Assembly (NCBI RefSeq): GCF_001613325.1
Contig: NZ_BDCD01000040.1
Coordinates: 1-64,000, forward strand
Source: Nocardia yamanashiensis NBRC 100130
GTDB taxonomy: Bacteria; Actinomycetota; Actinomycetes; Mycobacteriales; Mycobacteriaceae
DNA length: 64,000 bases
Direction: 5' to 3'
Shown here: positions 14,862 to 21,840 of the stretch, one piece after another
Numbering within the stretch: the first letter of the stretch is position 1
Layout of the letters: each line of letters starts with the position of its first letter
Translations under genes and position numbers: made by a program
The notes under the pieces: model-generated
The model's database searches: none
Told to the model about the DNA's origin: nothing
The model's input: the letters and a program-made list of their open reading frames with translations, nothing else

Positions 14862-15150
14862 CGAATTGCCCTTTCGGGGTTGTCGAATTGGAGTGGGGGC
14901 GCACTATTCCGCTGAGGTTCCTACGCCGCCCAGTTCGGTGGGTCGGCGCGTGACTGCCTGGTGTCAACCTTGGCGCTTCCGTGGGCCTTACGGCCGTTCT
15001 ACCTGGGACAAGTCCCGCCGGTGGTATCCGGCGGCCCGTTGTGCGGGACCAGGCTGCGAAAGTCGGTATGTTCGCGGCGTGCGCTGTGAAGTTCTCAAAG
15101 GACGGCGGTGCGGTGGGCGGGTCCGGAATTCCGGTCCCACCCCCTTACCG
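14862..15150 (-). promoter_or_regulatory. Long structured 5' leader without start codons
   Basis: In the transcribed direction there is no ATG in these 289 bases. Visible pairs are CCGGAATTCCGG (15123-15134), CCGCCGG/CCGGCGG (15015-15034) and GGGAC/GTCCC (15005-15016), the last two overlapping and so mutually exclusive. This suggests a regulatory RNA leader for the zinc-ribbon genes. Confidence 0.5.
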
Positions 15151-15180
15151 TGTAACTACAATCTTACGTTTCTTACGTTT
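15151..15180 (-). promoter_or_regulatory. Promoter with shared CGTAAGAAA element (site 4)
   Basis: The clearest copy: read leftwards, CGTAAGAAACGTAAGA holds two exact CGTAAG hexamers nine bases apart, followed by TTGTAG and TTACAC. It sits between the stop of the gene at 15216 and the long leader of 14861. Confidence 0.7.
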
Positions 15181-15215
15181 TCACGCCGAATTTATGCGGC
15201 GTGATAGCCGTCACA

Positions 15216-16262
15216 CTATCGGGTTCCGAATTCGGGGGTGTCGATGCCGAATTTTGCGGCGGCGATTTGTCCGGCGGCGAGAATGTTGCGGATGAATTCG
15301 ACGGGGATGGCGTGGGCGTGGGCGGTCTGCATGAGCTTGACCAATTCGGGGGCGTCGCGGTGGGCGCGGCGGTCGGCGGCGTCGGGCTGCTGGCCGTGGG
15401 CGGCGGCCTCGGCATCTCCGGTGAGGGCGGCGGTTGCGGCGTGGGCGGTGGCCTCGTAGCTGGCGATGCCTTGGCCGGTGACGTAGTAGAGGACTGCCGC
15501 GACCGAGAGCATGTGTGCGCGCTGGTGGCCTCGCAGCTGGTTGCCGATGGCGGTGTAGACCTGGGCGGCGGCGGGGATGTCGATGAGGGCGAGACCGAAC
15601 AGGGCGGCGCGGGCGTCGCGGTGCAGGGCGAGAACGGCTGTGCGGGCCGCGATTTCGGTGGTGGGTACCTGGTTGCGGGCGATGATGCGGGCGAGGCGTC
15701 CGAGGATGTCGGCGTGGAATCCGGGGGCGGCGGCTTCGGTGTCGGCGGCGATGAACTGGTGCACGGTGGGTTCGGGGCGCTCGACGAAACCGGCGGCGTA
15801 GTCGGCGCGGCCGGGCAGGATGATGCGGCCGTCGGCGACGGCGGCGACGGCGGCGGCCGTGGTGGCGGGGTCGGGGATCGTTCCATCGTTGCCGTGGCAC
15901 AGGTCGACGTAGGCGGCTCCGCGCTCGAGCAGGTGGGTGTAGGCGTAGCCGTGCACGGGGGTGCCGTGGAATTCCTGCTGGTCGCGGATGGCGTCGCCCA
16001 AGCGCAGGGCGGCTCCGGCGCGGCGGGCGTTGGCGATGACGAGAATGCGGGCGCTGTCCATGTGTTCGCGGCGCGCGAGGCGCGCGAGGTGGGTGGAGAT
16101 TCCGGCGGGGGCCTGGTCGAGTTCGACGTCCAGGACCATGCTCACGCGACCGGCGCGCAGGAACACCAACACGATGATGTCGGCGGGCATGTATCCGAGA
16201 AATGCGGGGGTGGCGGCGAGGTGTTCGGAAATGGTGATCGCTTCGGCGTTGGTGATGGTCAT
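15216..16262 (-). CDS. DUF4192 family protein, full length
   Basis: 348 residues, the usual length of DUF4192 proteins. Recognisable blocks: ISEHLAATPAFLGYMPADII at the start, VSMVLDVELDQAP, then VHGYAYTHLLERGAAYVDLC (about 118-140), and a C-terminal helical half with YTAIGNQLRGHQRAHMLSVA. The family is widespread in actinobacterial chromosomes and plasmids; its biochemical role is not established. It is the second gene of operon 2, and two half-length relatives lie further downstream, so the family has expanded on this plasmid. The ATG at 16262 has GGAGAACCC before it. Confidence 0.85.
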   Translation of the reverse strand: MTITNAEAITISEHLAATPAFLGYMPADIIVLVFLRAGRVSMVLDVELDQAPAGISTHLARLARREHMDSARILVIANARRAGAALRLGDAIRDQQEFHGTPVHGYAYTHLLERGAAYVDLCHGNDGTIPDPATTAAAVAAVADGRIILPGRADYAAGFVERPEPTVHQFIAADTEAAAPGFHADILGRLARIIARNQVPTTEIAARTAVLALHRDARAALFGLALIDIPAAAQVYTAIGNQLRGHQRAHMLSVAAVLYYVTGQGIASYEATAHAATAALTGDAEAAAHGQQPDAADRRAHRDAPELVKLMQTAHAHAIPVEFIRNILAAGQIAAAKFGIDTPEFGTR

Positions 16263-16315
16263 TTCGGGTTCTCCTGCTCGGTTGGTTTCTGGGTGAATTG
16301 GTGTCGGATGGATAT

Positions 16316-16633
16316 TCAGGCGGTGTGCAAGCGGTCGTAGAGTTTTCCGATGATTCGGGCGTTGTCGTTGCGGTGCTGGTTGAATGCCTCGGTGAGGCTC
16401 GCGAGCCGCTCGTAACCGGCGCGCAGCACTGCCAATTCGGCGTCCTTGCGGCTCCTGAAGGTGGGCACGTCGTCGCCGTTCAGCCCGTATGCGACCCATT
16501 CGCGCTGGTCACGGTGGGAGCGGCTGATACCACCGATGTACATATCGGACAGGTATTGACCCTCGAGTTTCACGTAGAAGCTCTCGACCGCGAATCGGTC
16601 GGCCGTGCCGGTGGTCTTGGTGTAGATCCGCAT
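16316..16633 (-). CDS. First gene of leading-region operon 2, function unknown
   Basis: 105 residues (MRIYTKTTGTADRFAVESFY and on): a beta-rich N-terminal half (YVKLEGQYLSDMYIGGISRS), then a helical C-terminus (AELAVLRAGYERLASLTEAF). The promoter and leader are copies of those of operon 1 (site 5 identical to site 3), yet the encoded proteins differ, so only the control region was duplicated or kept. About 295 bases separate the start from hairpin HP2. Confidence 0.76.
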   Translation of the reverse strand: MRIYTKTTGTADRFAVESFYVKLEGQYLSDMYIGGISRSHRDQREWVAYGLNGDDVPTFRSRKDAELAVLRAGYERLASLTEAFNQHRNDNARIIGKLYDRLHTA

Positions 16634-16665
16634 TTCGGGGCTCCGTTCCTTCGCTCCAACTTGAT

Positions 16666-16692
16666 GTAACTATTCTATCTTTCTTACGTTTT
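16666..16692 (-). promoter_or_regulatory. Promoter with shared CGTAAGAAA element (site 5)
   Basis: Base for base the same 27-mer as 8094-8120 (TAGAAT as probable -10, AAAACGTAAGAAAGA ahead of it), 33 bases before the start at 16633. Confidence 0.75.
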
Positions 16693-16927
16693 ACTCGAGG
16701 CATTTCAGACTCGCCGAGGGTGTGTTGTTTTTCTCTTTTTTCTTTGTCTTTTGCTCTTGCTTTTTTTGCCCGGCCTTTGCAAGCCTGCCTCCCCGGCGAG
16801 GGGCGGGGGGTCCGGTGGGGCAGCGCCCCCCGCGCGCGGCCGCAGGTCGCGGAGGTTTTTCGGAGCACGGGCCAGGGGAGGGGTGTGGGTGTTGGTGTCG
16901 TCCTTCGCTGAGCCTGGGGCGTCTCCG

Positions 16928-16990
16928 ATCACGGTGGCTCGGTGCGGGGCAAGCGCGCTTTTTGCTTGCCCCGCACCGAGTCACCGTGAT
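16928..16990. repeat. Large hairpin HP2 (27-bp stem, 9-base loop)
   Basis: The left arm 16928-16954 pairs with 16964-16990 over 27 positions with one G-T wobble; loop GCGCTTTTT. Flanking GGGGC (16916-16920) and GCCCC (16992-16996) extend the pairing. Relative to HP1, ten stem pairs differ and pairing is kept in every case. Confidence 0.9.
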
Positions 16991-17136
16991 AGCCCCTGGT
17001 GGGCTCGGCGGAGGTCGACACCAACACCCTCCCGGCCCGGGCGACGCGCGGCCGGCAGGCCGCGGAGGAACAGGTGCGGCGCCACAGCGGTGCGGCCGCG
17101 CTGGTGCTGGCCGCCTCGAACGTAGGTCGGCTGGGT

Positions 17137-17191
17137 GGTGAGCCTGCGGGAGCTGCGCTAGGTGTGGGAGGGCTCGGTGCCGCGGCAGCTC
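17137..17191 (+). repeat. Dispersed structured repeat, copy 2 of 5
   Basis: 55 bases. It keeps both interleaved pairings (GAGCTGC with GCAGCTC; GAGCC with GGCTC). It lies 146 bases after HP2; copy 1 lies 141 bases after HP1. Confidence 0.85.
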
Positions 17192-17261
17192 AAGGGTTTT
17201 CGGGTGGTTGCACGGGTCGTTGAAAATACGAACGGGTGCGGCGGTGTCCTAGGCTTCGGGC

Positions 17262-18389
17262 ATGTCCTCGGACAGGGCTTTGACGACTATCGGAGAGTTG
17301 GATTCGGGTGCGGATTCGACCACCGCATCGGAGACGATCGATGCGGTGAGGGTTGCTGGATTTGAACGACCGGGTGTCGGTCCAGTGCGGCGAATTCTTG
17401 AGCGTTTGATGCGTCCGGACCAGGTGCAGGTCGAACGTGATCTGGTCGAAGTCTTGATAGAGGCGATCCTGGCGGATCGGACAGCCTTGTCGGGCAGCGC
17501 TCGACCGCATCTCAGTCTGAGCAAGGTCGTCAGGCAGATCGATCATCGCGCGTTCGAGCGGCAGGAGCAGGTTAGACATGATCTGACCACCGCGATGACC
17601 GAGGTCGTCTTGCTGGACAAGCTGGAATGGGTTGTCGAGGGCAAGAATTGGCGCTTGCCGGAGGTCCTCGATCCCCATCCTGATCTTGACCTGGATCTCG
17701 ATCACGCTCGTCAGGTTCGTTGGAGCACGCCGGAATCGGCACGGATCGTCCAGGTGGCGAAGGATCTGGGTTTCGCGGAATCCGATGCCGAACGCGCGTT
17801 GAAGTTCATCCGCGCCGCTGAGGCGTGGTTCAGCGCTGAGCGCGAGCCCGCCTCGGATCCTGGCATGCTGCGACGACAACGGGTGACCGCGCGGTTCAAG
17901 CCCCCGGGCAGGGCACGGGGGAACGGGATCGCGACGTTCGGAATGGGCTTCAACGTCTATGGCATCCATAGCAGTGAGGAGTGGTTGCCACAGGCGTTGC
18001 TGCGGGCAGATAGGCAGCGGCTGCGGTCCGCCGTGGTGGCCGCGATGCCCCGCAACGCGGTGGCGGCGGTGTGGGCGGTGTTCGAGCCCGTCGTGCTGGG
18101 TGCCCGGCAGGAGGCTGGGGGATGGCTCGGCGATGGGGTCGATCCGTTTGCGCCGTCGCGAGTGGTGGGGCTCGATGAGCTTCTTCCGACGGCGCGGTAT
18201 CAGTGCCGTTTCGTGTTGGTGCATGCCCTTGAGCACCTGCGCGCGTTGTTGATTCACCGGTATCTGGCCCGGACGAAACCTCCGGGCCGGTTGTTCGTGG
18301 CGCGTCGTCGCCTGACTCGTGGCCCGAACATCCGCAGGTCGACCTTGTTTTTCTTGTCGACCTGCGGGACTGGCGCGCGTCTGAATTAG
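17262..18389 (+). CDS. Protein of unknown function, 375 residues
   Basis: Starts at an ATG six bases after TAGGCT (17250-17255), so it is probably read from a leaderless transcript; no ribosome site is present. Residues 40-130 are helical and charged (RILERLMRPDQVQVERDLVE). The centre carries HPDLDLDLDHARQVRW. A more conserved-looking block at 230-300 (ATFGMGFNVYGIHSSEEWLP; AAMPRNAVAAVWAVFEPVVL) is followed by a basic C-terminus with YLARTKPPGRLFVARRRLTR. It is the first plus-strand gene after the leading region. No family recognised; a replication or DNA-binding role cannot be excluded. Confidence 0.72.
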   Translation: MSSDRALTTIGELDSGADSTTASETIDAVRVAGFERPGVGPVRRILERLMRPDQVQVERDLVEVLIEAILADRTALSGSARPHLSLSKVVRQIDHRAFERQEQVRHDLTTAMTEVVLLDKLEWVVEGKNWRLPEVLDPHPDLDLDLDHARQVRWSTPESARIVQVAKDLGFAESDAERALKFIRAAEAWFSAEREPASDPGMLRRQRVTARFKPPGRARGNGIATFGMGFNVYGIHSSEEWLPQALLRADRQRLRSAVVAAMPRNAVAAVWAVFEPVVLGARQEAGGWLGDGVDPFAPSRVVGLDELLPTARYQCRFVLVHALEHLRALLIHRYLARTKPPGRLFVARRRLTRGPNIRRSTLFFLSTCGTGARLN

Positions 18390-18431
18390 GTTGCGCTGCA
18401 CGCGGTCCCGCGCTTTCGCGCTGGAGGAAGC

Positions 18432-18641
18432 GTGTACCTCTCTCTGCTGTTCTTCGTTGGTGCTGTGCCGTATGTCGGTGCGGTGATGTGGTGGGTGCTG
18501 GCGGCCCCGGTGCTGGCGTTCGTGGCGTTGGTGGTGGTCGCGGGCTTGGTCGTGCTGATGGCCGGGTCTGAGCGCGCTGGCCGGGCTCGGTGGCTGGTAC
18601 GGGAGTTGCTGTCGGTGCTGCGGCGCGGTGGTCGCCGGTGA
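18432..18641 (+). CDS. Small two-pass membrane protein
   Basis: 69 residues from a GTG after GGAGGAAGC. Two hydrophobic stretches (about 3-24 and 26-45, including AAPVLAFVALVVVAGLVVLM) are followed by a basic cytosolic tail (RARWLVRELLSVLRRGGRR). Its TGA overlaps the GTG of the next gene. Function unknown. Confidence 0.7.
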   Translation: MYLSLLFFVGAVPYVGAVMWWVLAAPVLAFVALVVVAGLVVLMAGSERAGRARWLVRELLSVLRRGGRR

Positions 18642-18868
18642 ACCGGGGTCGGGGTCGTCCGATGCTGTGTCCGGAGGCGGTGTTGGCGCGGGTGGTGGCG
18701 TTGCATTTGGCGGGCTGGTCGGATCCTCGGATCTGCGAGGTTCTCAATGGTGAGGGTGTGCCGACTCCGACCGGTCGGGCGCGGTGGCAGCGCTGTCATG
18801 TGTGGCGGTTGCGTCGGACCGCGGCGGCGATGCGCCTGCTCGATGTGCAGGCGGATCGCGCGGCGTGA
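18638..18868 (+). CDS. Recombinase-like helix-turn-helix protein
   Basis: 76 residues from a GTG coupled (GTGA) to the upstream membrane gene. Residues 14-60 (RVVALHLAGWSDPRICEVLN, then GVPTPTGRARWQRCHVWRLR) match the 'Recombinase' DNA-binding segment of large serine recombinases ('I..lLn..GvPtprG..W....V.riL'). There is no catalytic resolvase domain, so this is a stand-alone DNA-binding domain, either derived from a recombinase or recruited as a regulator. Confidence 0.7.
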   Translation: MNRGRGRPMLCPEAVLARVVALHLAGWSDPRICEVLNGEGVPTPTGRARWQRCHVWRLRRTAAAMRLLDVQADRAA

Positions 18869-19101
18869 GTTGGGGTGCCGGCCCGATCGGTCCGGCACCA
18901 CGCGGGGGGTCGGGCTGATCGGTCCGGCCCTCTGCGGCCCGGCCACCACTGCGCGGTTTCCGGCGCATCGTGGCTCCGGCAGGCCGTGATCTCTTCGCAT
19001 GTTCTGCGGGAAACCGGTTGGGATTCTTTGCGTTACGAAAGTCGCTGTCGGTTGTTGTCCCCTGGTTGACGTGTGTGTTTGCTGCTGTCGATCGGTGCTG
19101 T

Positions 19102-19167
19102 TACCTTGTTTTCAAGGGGAGAGTTGTATTCCCCAGCGGCTCCGGTCTGTAGACCGGGGCCTTTTTT
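19102..19167 (+). promoter_or_regulatory. Promoter, short leader and intrinsic terminator (attenuator or small RNA)
   Basis: TTGCTG (19079-19084) and TACCTT (19102-19107) are 17 bases apart. About seven bases later comes hairpin GGGGA/TCCCC (19116-19134), then a terminator stem GGCtCCGGTC/GACCGGgGCC (19138-19161) followed by six T residues. A GC-rich near-palindrome at 19193-19213 precedes the next gene. The rest of the gap 18869-19234 holds two GATCGGTCCGGC copies and no gene. Confidence 0.6.
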
Positions 19168-19234
19168 GTTGTCCTCATCCGTTTTTCAAGCCCTCGGCAG
19201 CTGCCGGGGGCTTTCGTCGTTTCTGGAGGTTTGC

Positions 19235-19498
19235 GTGTCGAGTTCGATGCTGTCGGTGGCGGTGGAGTCCGCGGCTATGGGTGTGTGGCCGGTGGTGGTG
19301 TTCTTGGGGGTGGTCGTCGTGGTGACGGTGATTGCGCTGGTGCGGGCGAATAGGGACGATGTACCAAGGGTTTTCGCCGCGTTCGCCAGTGCTTTCGGCT
19401 TTCGGGTGGTGCGGGTCGATGACGACACGGCCCCAGAGCCGGCGGCGGATGCGGGGGATGCGGCCGCTGGTGATGCGGCGACGGAGGTGGGCGAATGA
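19235..19498 (+). CDS. Small single-pass membrane protein
   Basis: 87 residues from the GTG at 19235, with CTGGAGG seven bases upstream. One hydrophobic helix (VWPVVVFLGVVVVVTVIALV, about 18-37), then a basic/neutral segment (FAAFASAFGFRVVRV) and an acidic Ala/Asp tail. It overlaps the start of the next gene by ATGA. Layout suggests a membrane anchor or partner for the zinc-finger protein that follows. Confidence 0.68.
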   Translation: MSSSMLSVAVESAAMGVWPVVVFLGVVVVVTVIALVRANRDDVPRVFAAFASAFGFRVVRVDDDTAPEPAADAGDAAAGDAATEVGE

Positions 19499-20175
19499 GC
19501 AAGCGGTATATGCGTACTGACCAGGTGGAGCGGCTGGTTGTTCCGAATGGTGCTGCGGCCGAGATGGTCTCTCGCCTTCGGGAGGCGATAGGCCAACATC
19601 GGCAGCTGGAGTTGGACTTCAAGTGGTTCAACGATGGCGATCCATGGGCGAAGCGGATGGGGCCGTTGGATGTCTTGGAAGGGATGCTGGACGGACAATC
19701 GCTGCGCGCGATTGCCGGGTCTTCGGACGGCGGGGAAGTGCTGAACGAGTACGCGATGCTGATGGACAGGTTGCGGCTGTTCTTGGCGCGCCCTGATCAG
19801 TTGTCTCCGAACGGTCGGCCTTGGCAGGACGGCGATGTCGATGCCGAAGAGTTCGCGGCGTTCCTGCGCAGACTGCGTGTGAGCCGCGTTGACACCGTCC
19901 TCGCTCGCGTTCTCAATACCTCAGTTGTCGCCAAGATGGGAACATGCTGGTCGCATGATTCCCCGTCGGCGCTGCTGGTTCTGCGCAGGGGAGGCCGCAA
20001 GTGTCCGCAGTGCCCATGCTGGGTGCCCGCGAATCCACCGTCCGCGCATGGGCGTAGTCAGGGGCGGCCACGTGTGTATTGCAGTGACGGTTGCCGTCAA
20101 CGGGCGTATCGGCGACGTAAAGCCTCGGTGGCGGGGGAAGGTGAGGGGTCCGGGCGTTCGGCGGCACGGTGGTGA
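19495..20175 (+). CDS. Zinc-finger protein with CRQRAYRRR motif
   Basis: 226 residues. The C-terminus holds KCPQCPCWVPA (about 169-179) and VYCSDGCRQRAYRRRKA (about 194-210), the four-cysteine module common in small actinobacterial plasmid and phage proteins, where it is presumed to bind DNA. Residues 1-145 are alpha-helical (LREAIGQHRQLELDFKWFND; FAAFLRRLRVSRVDTVLARV). The stop codon falls inside dispersed repeat copy 3, so the repeat forms the 3' end of the message. Confidence 0.75.
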   Translation: MSKRYMRTDQVERLVVPNGAAAEMVSRLREAIGQHRQLELDFKWFNDGDPWAKRMGPLDVLEGMLDGQSLRAIAGSSDGGEVLNEYAMLMDRLRLFLARPDQLSPNGRPWQDGDVDAEEFAAFLRRLRVSRVDTVLARVLNTSVVAKMGTCWSHDSPSALLVLRRGGRKCPQCPCWVPANPPSAHGRSQGRPRVYCSDGCRQRAYRRRKASVAGEGEGSGRSAARW

Positions 20176-20224
20176 GCCTGCGGGAGCTGCGTGGTGGCGG
20201 GAGGGCTCGGTGTCGCGGCAGCTC
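20171..20224 (+). repeat. Dispersed structured repeat, copy 3 of 5
   Basis: 54 bases. The TGA of the upstream gene is the TGA in GGTGAGCC. Both pairings are kept (GAGCTGC/GCAGCTC and GAGCC/GGCTC). Confidence 0.85.
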
Positions 20225-20329
20225 GCGATAGTGGTGAGCGGCAACGGGTCCGGCGCCCGCTTCGGTTCGGGGAGGCGGATGTGTGTCTGGCGCGGCCGGG
20301 CGGGGGCCGGTGGTCCGGCCCCCTGGCGG

Positions 20330-20485
20330 TCAGCTGCCGGAGACCGGATGGTCGCGGATTTCCTCGAGTTCGCCGTAGCAGACGGTGCAGATGAGTTCGG
20401 TGAAGGTGAAGGGCTCTGGAGCGGTGGTGGCGGCGGGATTCGTGCAGCCGGTGGTGGAGCAGATGGTGGAGGTTGTGGTGGTCAT
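20330..20485 (-). CDS. 51-residue cysteine protein
   Basis: MTTTTSTICSTTGCTNPAAT and on, from an ATG with AAAGGC upstream. CSTTGC (9-14) and CTVC (33-36) could form a small zinc site; the end is acidic. It is convergent with the zinc-finger gene ending at 20175. A longer in-frame start at 20665 lacks a ribosome site and has GC-rich shadow codons. Confidence 0.55.
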   Translation of the reverse strand: MTTTTSTICSTTGCTNPAATTAPEPFTFTELICTVCYGELEEIRDHPVSGS

Positions 20486-20757
20486 CGCGGTTGCCTTTCT
20501 GGGTGGGATGTTCGGGCTGCCCGTAGGGCTACCGCGCCGGTGGGACGCGGAAAAGGATCGGCGGAGCCGACCGCGTAGCGGCGTGTCCTTTGGAGCGTCT
20601 CGCCGGTGTGGTAGGGCTGTGTCCAGCTCGATCATCTTGCCCGGAAAGGGGGCCGTGAGGGCCACGGCCGGAAGGTTGCTTCACCACCGGCTGCACGAAT
20701 TCCGTCATCGCCGGAATGCGCTGGGACGTGGCCACTTTCGACGTGCGTCGGATGGAT

Positions 20758-20812
20758 GGTGAGCCTGCGGGAGCTGCGCTGGGTGTGGGAGGGCTCGGTG
20801 TCGCGGTAGCTC
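20758..20812 (+). repeat. Dispersed structured repeat, copy 4 of 5
   Basis: 55 bases; GTAGCTC replaces GCAGCTC (wobble-compatible). It is in the 475-base gap 20486-20960. A short GTG frame at 20653-20763, ending inside the repeat, is the only other thing seen there before the promoter at 20926. Confidence 0.85.
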
Positions 20813-20925
20813 GGATCGAGGCCGTGGTGTTGCTAACCGGCGGTCACGGCGGGAAGTGCGGATGGGGGAGTCCGGCGCTGAAGTATGGGCGTTGATCTGC
20901 GGTTTCGTTGCAATTTCGAACCGAC

Positions 20926-20960
20926 CGTAAGAAATGTAAGAATTGTAATATAATAGTTGC
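20926..20960 (+). promoter_or_regulatory. Promoter with shared CGTAAGAAA element (site 6), leaderless
   Basis: CGTAAGAAATGTAAGAATTG carries the element twice (nine bases apart), then TATAAT (20949-20954) six bases before the ATG. It is the only copy outside the leading region and the only one on the plus strand. Confidence 0.75.
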
Positions 20961-21806
20961 ATGACTTTGTTGTTGGAAACGCGGCCTGCACCTGTAATCG
21001 ACGCGGCGATTCGTGGGAATCGTAAGGTTTCTGCTGTGGCGATTGGTTCTGATATCGAGGTCGTGGACACCGAAGGTCTGCGTACGCGCTGGTCGGCGTG
21101 CTGGAAGACGGCGGCCGCGGACAGGTTCGTGCAGGTCAATTGGTGGGGGTCTCGGCCGACGGCGTTGTTGGTGTCGGCGGGGATGTGGCAGGAGCGCCAG
21201 AAGCTGGATCGGGCTCTGCTGGTGCCGGATTCGCGCGTGCACGAGCGGACTACGTCGGATGCTCGTACGCAGTTGACGGATGTGCTCGATGATCTCGAGG
21301 CGGGTGTCCACACGGTGCTGCTGTTTCATGGCAAGGCGAAAGCTGTTGTGGTGCCGTATGTGTGGGCGCGGCAGGCTTTTCCGGAGTTGATGTTGGCCGT
21401 GCCGGCGGATCCGCTGCACACGGATGTGGCGTGGGACGGGGAATTGGCGTTGGTGCTGAATCGGAGTCCGCGGGCGGCGCGGCGGTTCGAGCTGGAGTTC
21501 GCGGGGGCGGCGGATCCGGATTTCGAGGCTGATCGGGTGTTGCTGTCGTCGTCGAGTGTGCAGGCGCGGCGCCGGCAGGCTGCGGTGCGGGTGGTGGTGT
21601 ATGTGGTCGATGGGCGTATAGAGCGGGTGCGGGCGGTGGATCCGGGTGGGGAGTGGGTTGATCGGGGCGACGGGTATGCGTTGGCTCCGGTGTCGGCGGC
21701 GTTGACGCGCGAGGAGATCGACGCGCGGTTCCCGGGGCTGGGTTTGTATCCCGGTGATGCGCGGCCCGCGGCGCCGGGGCAGGCGCGCGAGTACATCGAC
21801 CTGTAG
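20961..21806 (+). CDS. Phd/YefM-like domain protein under the shared promoter element
   Basis: 281 residues. Residues about 98-130 (ARTQLTDVLDDLEAGVHTVL, then HGKAKAVVVP) match the Phd/YefM antitoxin fold ('ar.nls.lld.v..G..v.itr.gkp.avlvp'). The remaining 150 residues are beta-rich (VRVVVYVVDGRIERVRAVDP) and unlike a toxin. No obvious toxin gene is adjacent. It is translated from a probable leaderless transcript. Autoregulation through the CGTAAG repeats is a reasonable inference, since Phd-type proteins repress their own promoters, which makes this a candidate regulator for all six sites. Confidence 0.65.
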   Translation: MTLLLETRPAPVIDAAIRGNRKVSAVAIGSDIEVVDTEGLRTRWSACWKTAAADRFVQVNWWGSRPTALLVSAGMWQERQKLDRALLVPDSRVHERTTSDARTQLTDVLDDLEAGVHTVLLFHGKAKAVVVPYVWARQAFPELMLAVPADPLHTDVAWDGELALVLNRSPRAARRFELEFAGAADPDFEADRVLLSSSSVQARRRQAAVRVVVYVVDGRIERVRAVDPGGEWVDRGDGYALAPVSAALTREEIDARFPGLGLYPGDARPAAPGQAREYIDL

Positions 21807-21840
21807 TCGTAGCGGGTGAACGCTCGCGGGTGTTTGCTGC

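Larger units (their letters stand above)
16693..17261. other. 569-base non-coding block upstream of leading operon 2
   Basis: Counterpart of 8121-8746. It has a marked pyrimidine tract (16720-16790, mostly T and C), a GC-rich part with GCCTCCCCGGCGAGG-type sequence, hairpin HP2 at 16928-16990, the dispersed repeat at 17137-17191, and at its right end the promoter of the next gene: TAGGCT six bases before an ATG. No convincing coding frame. Confidence 0.75.
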
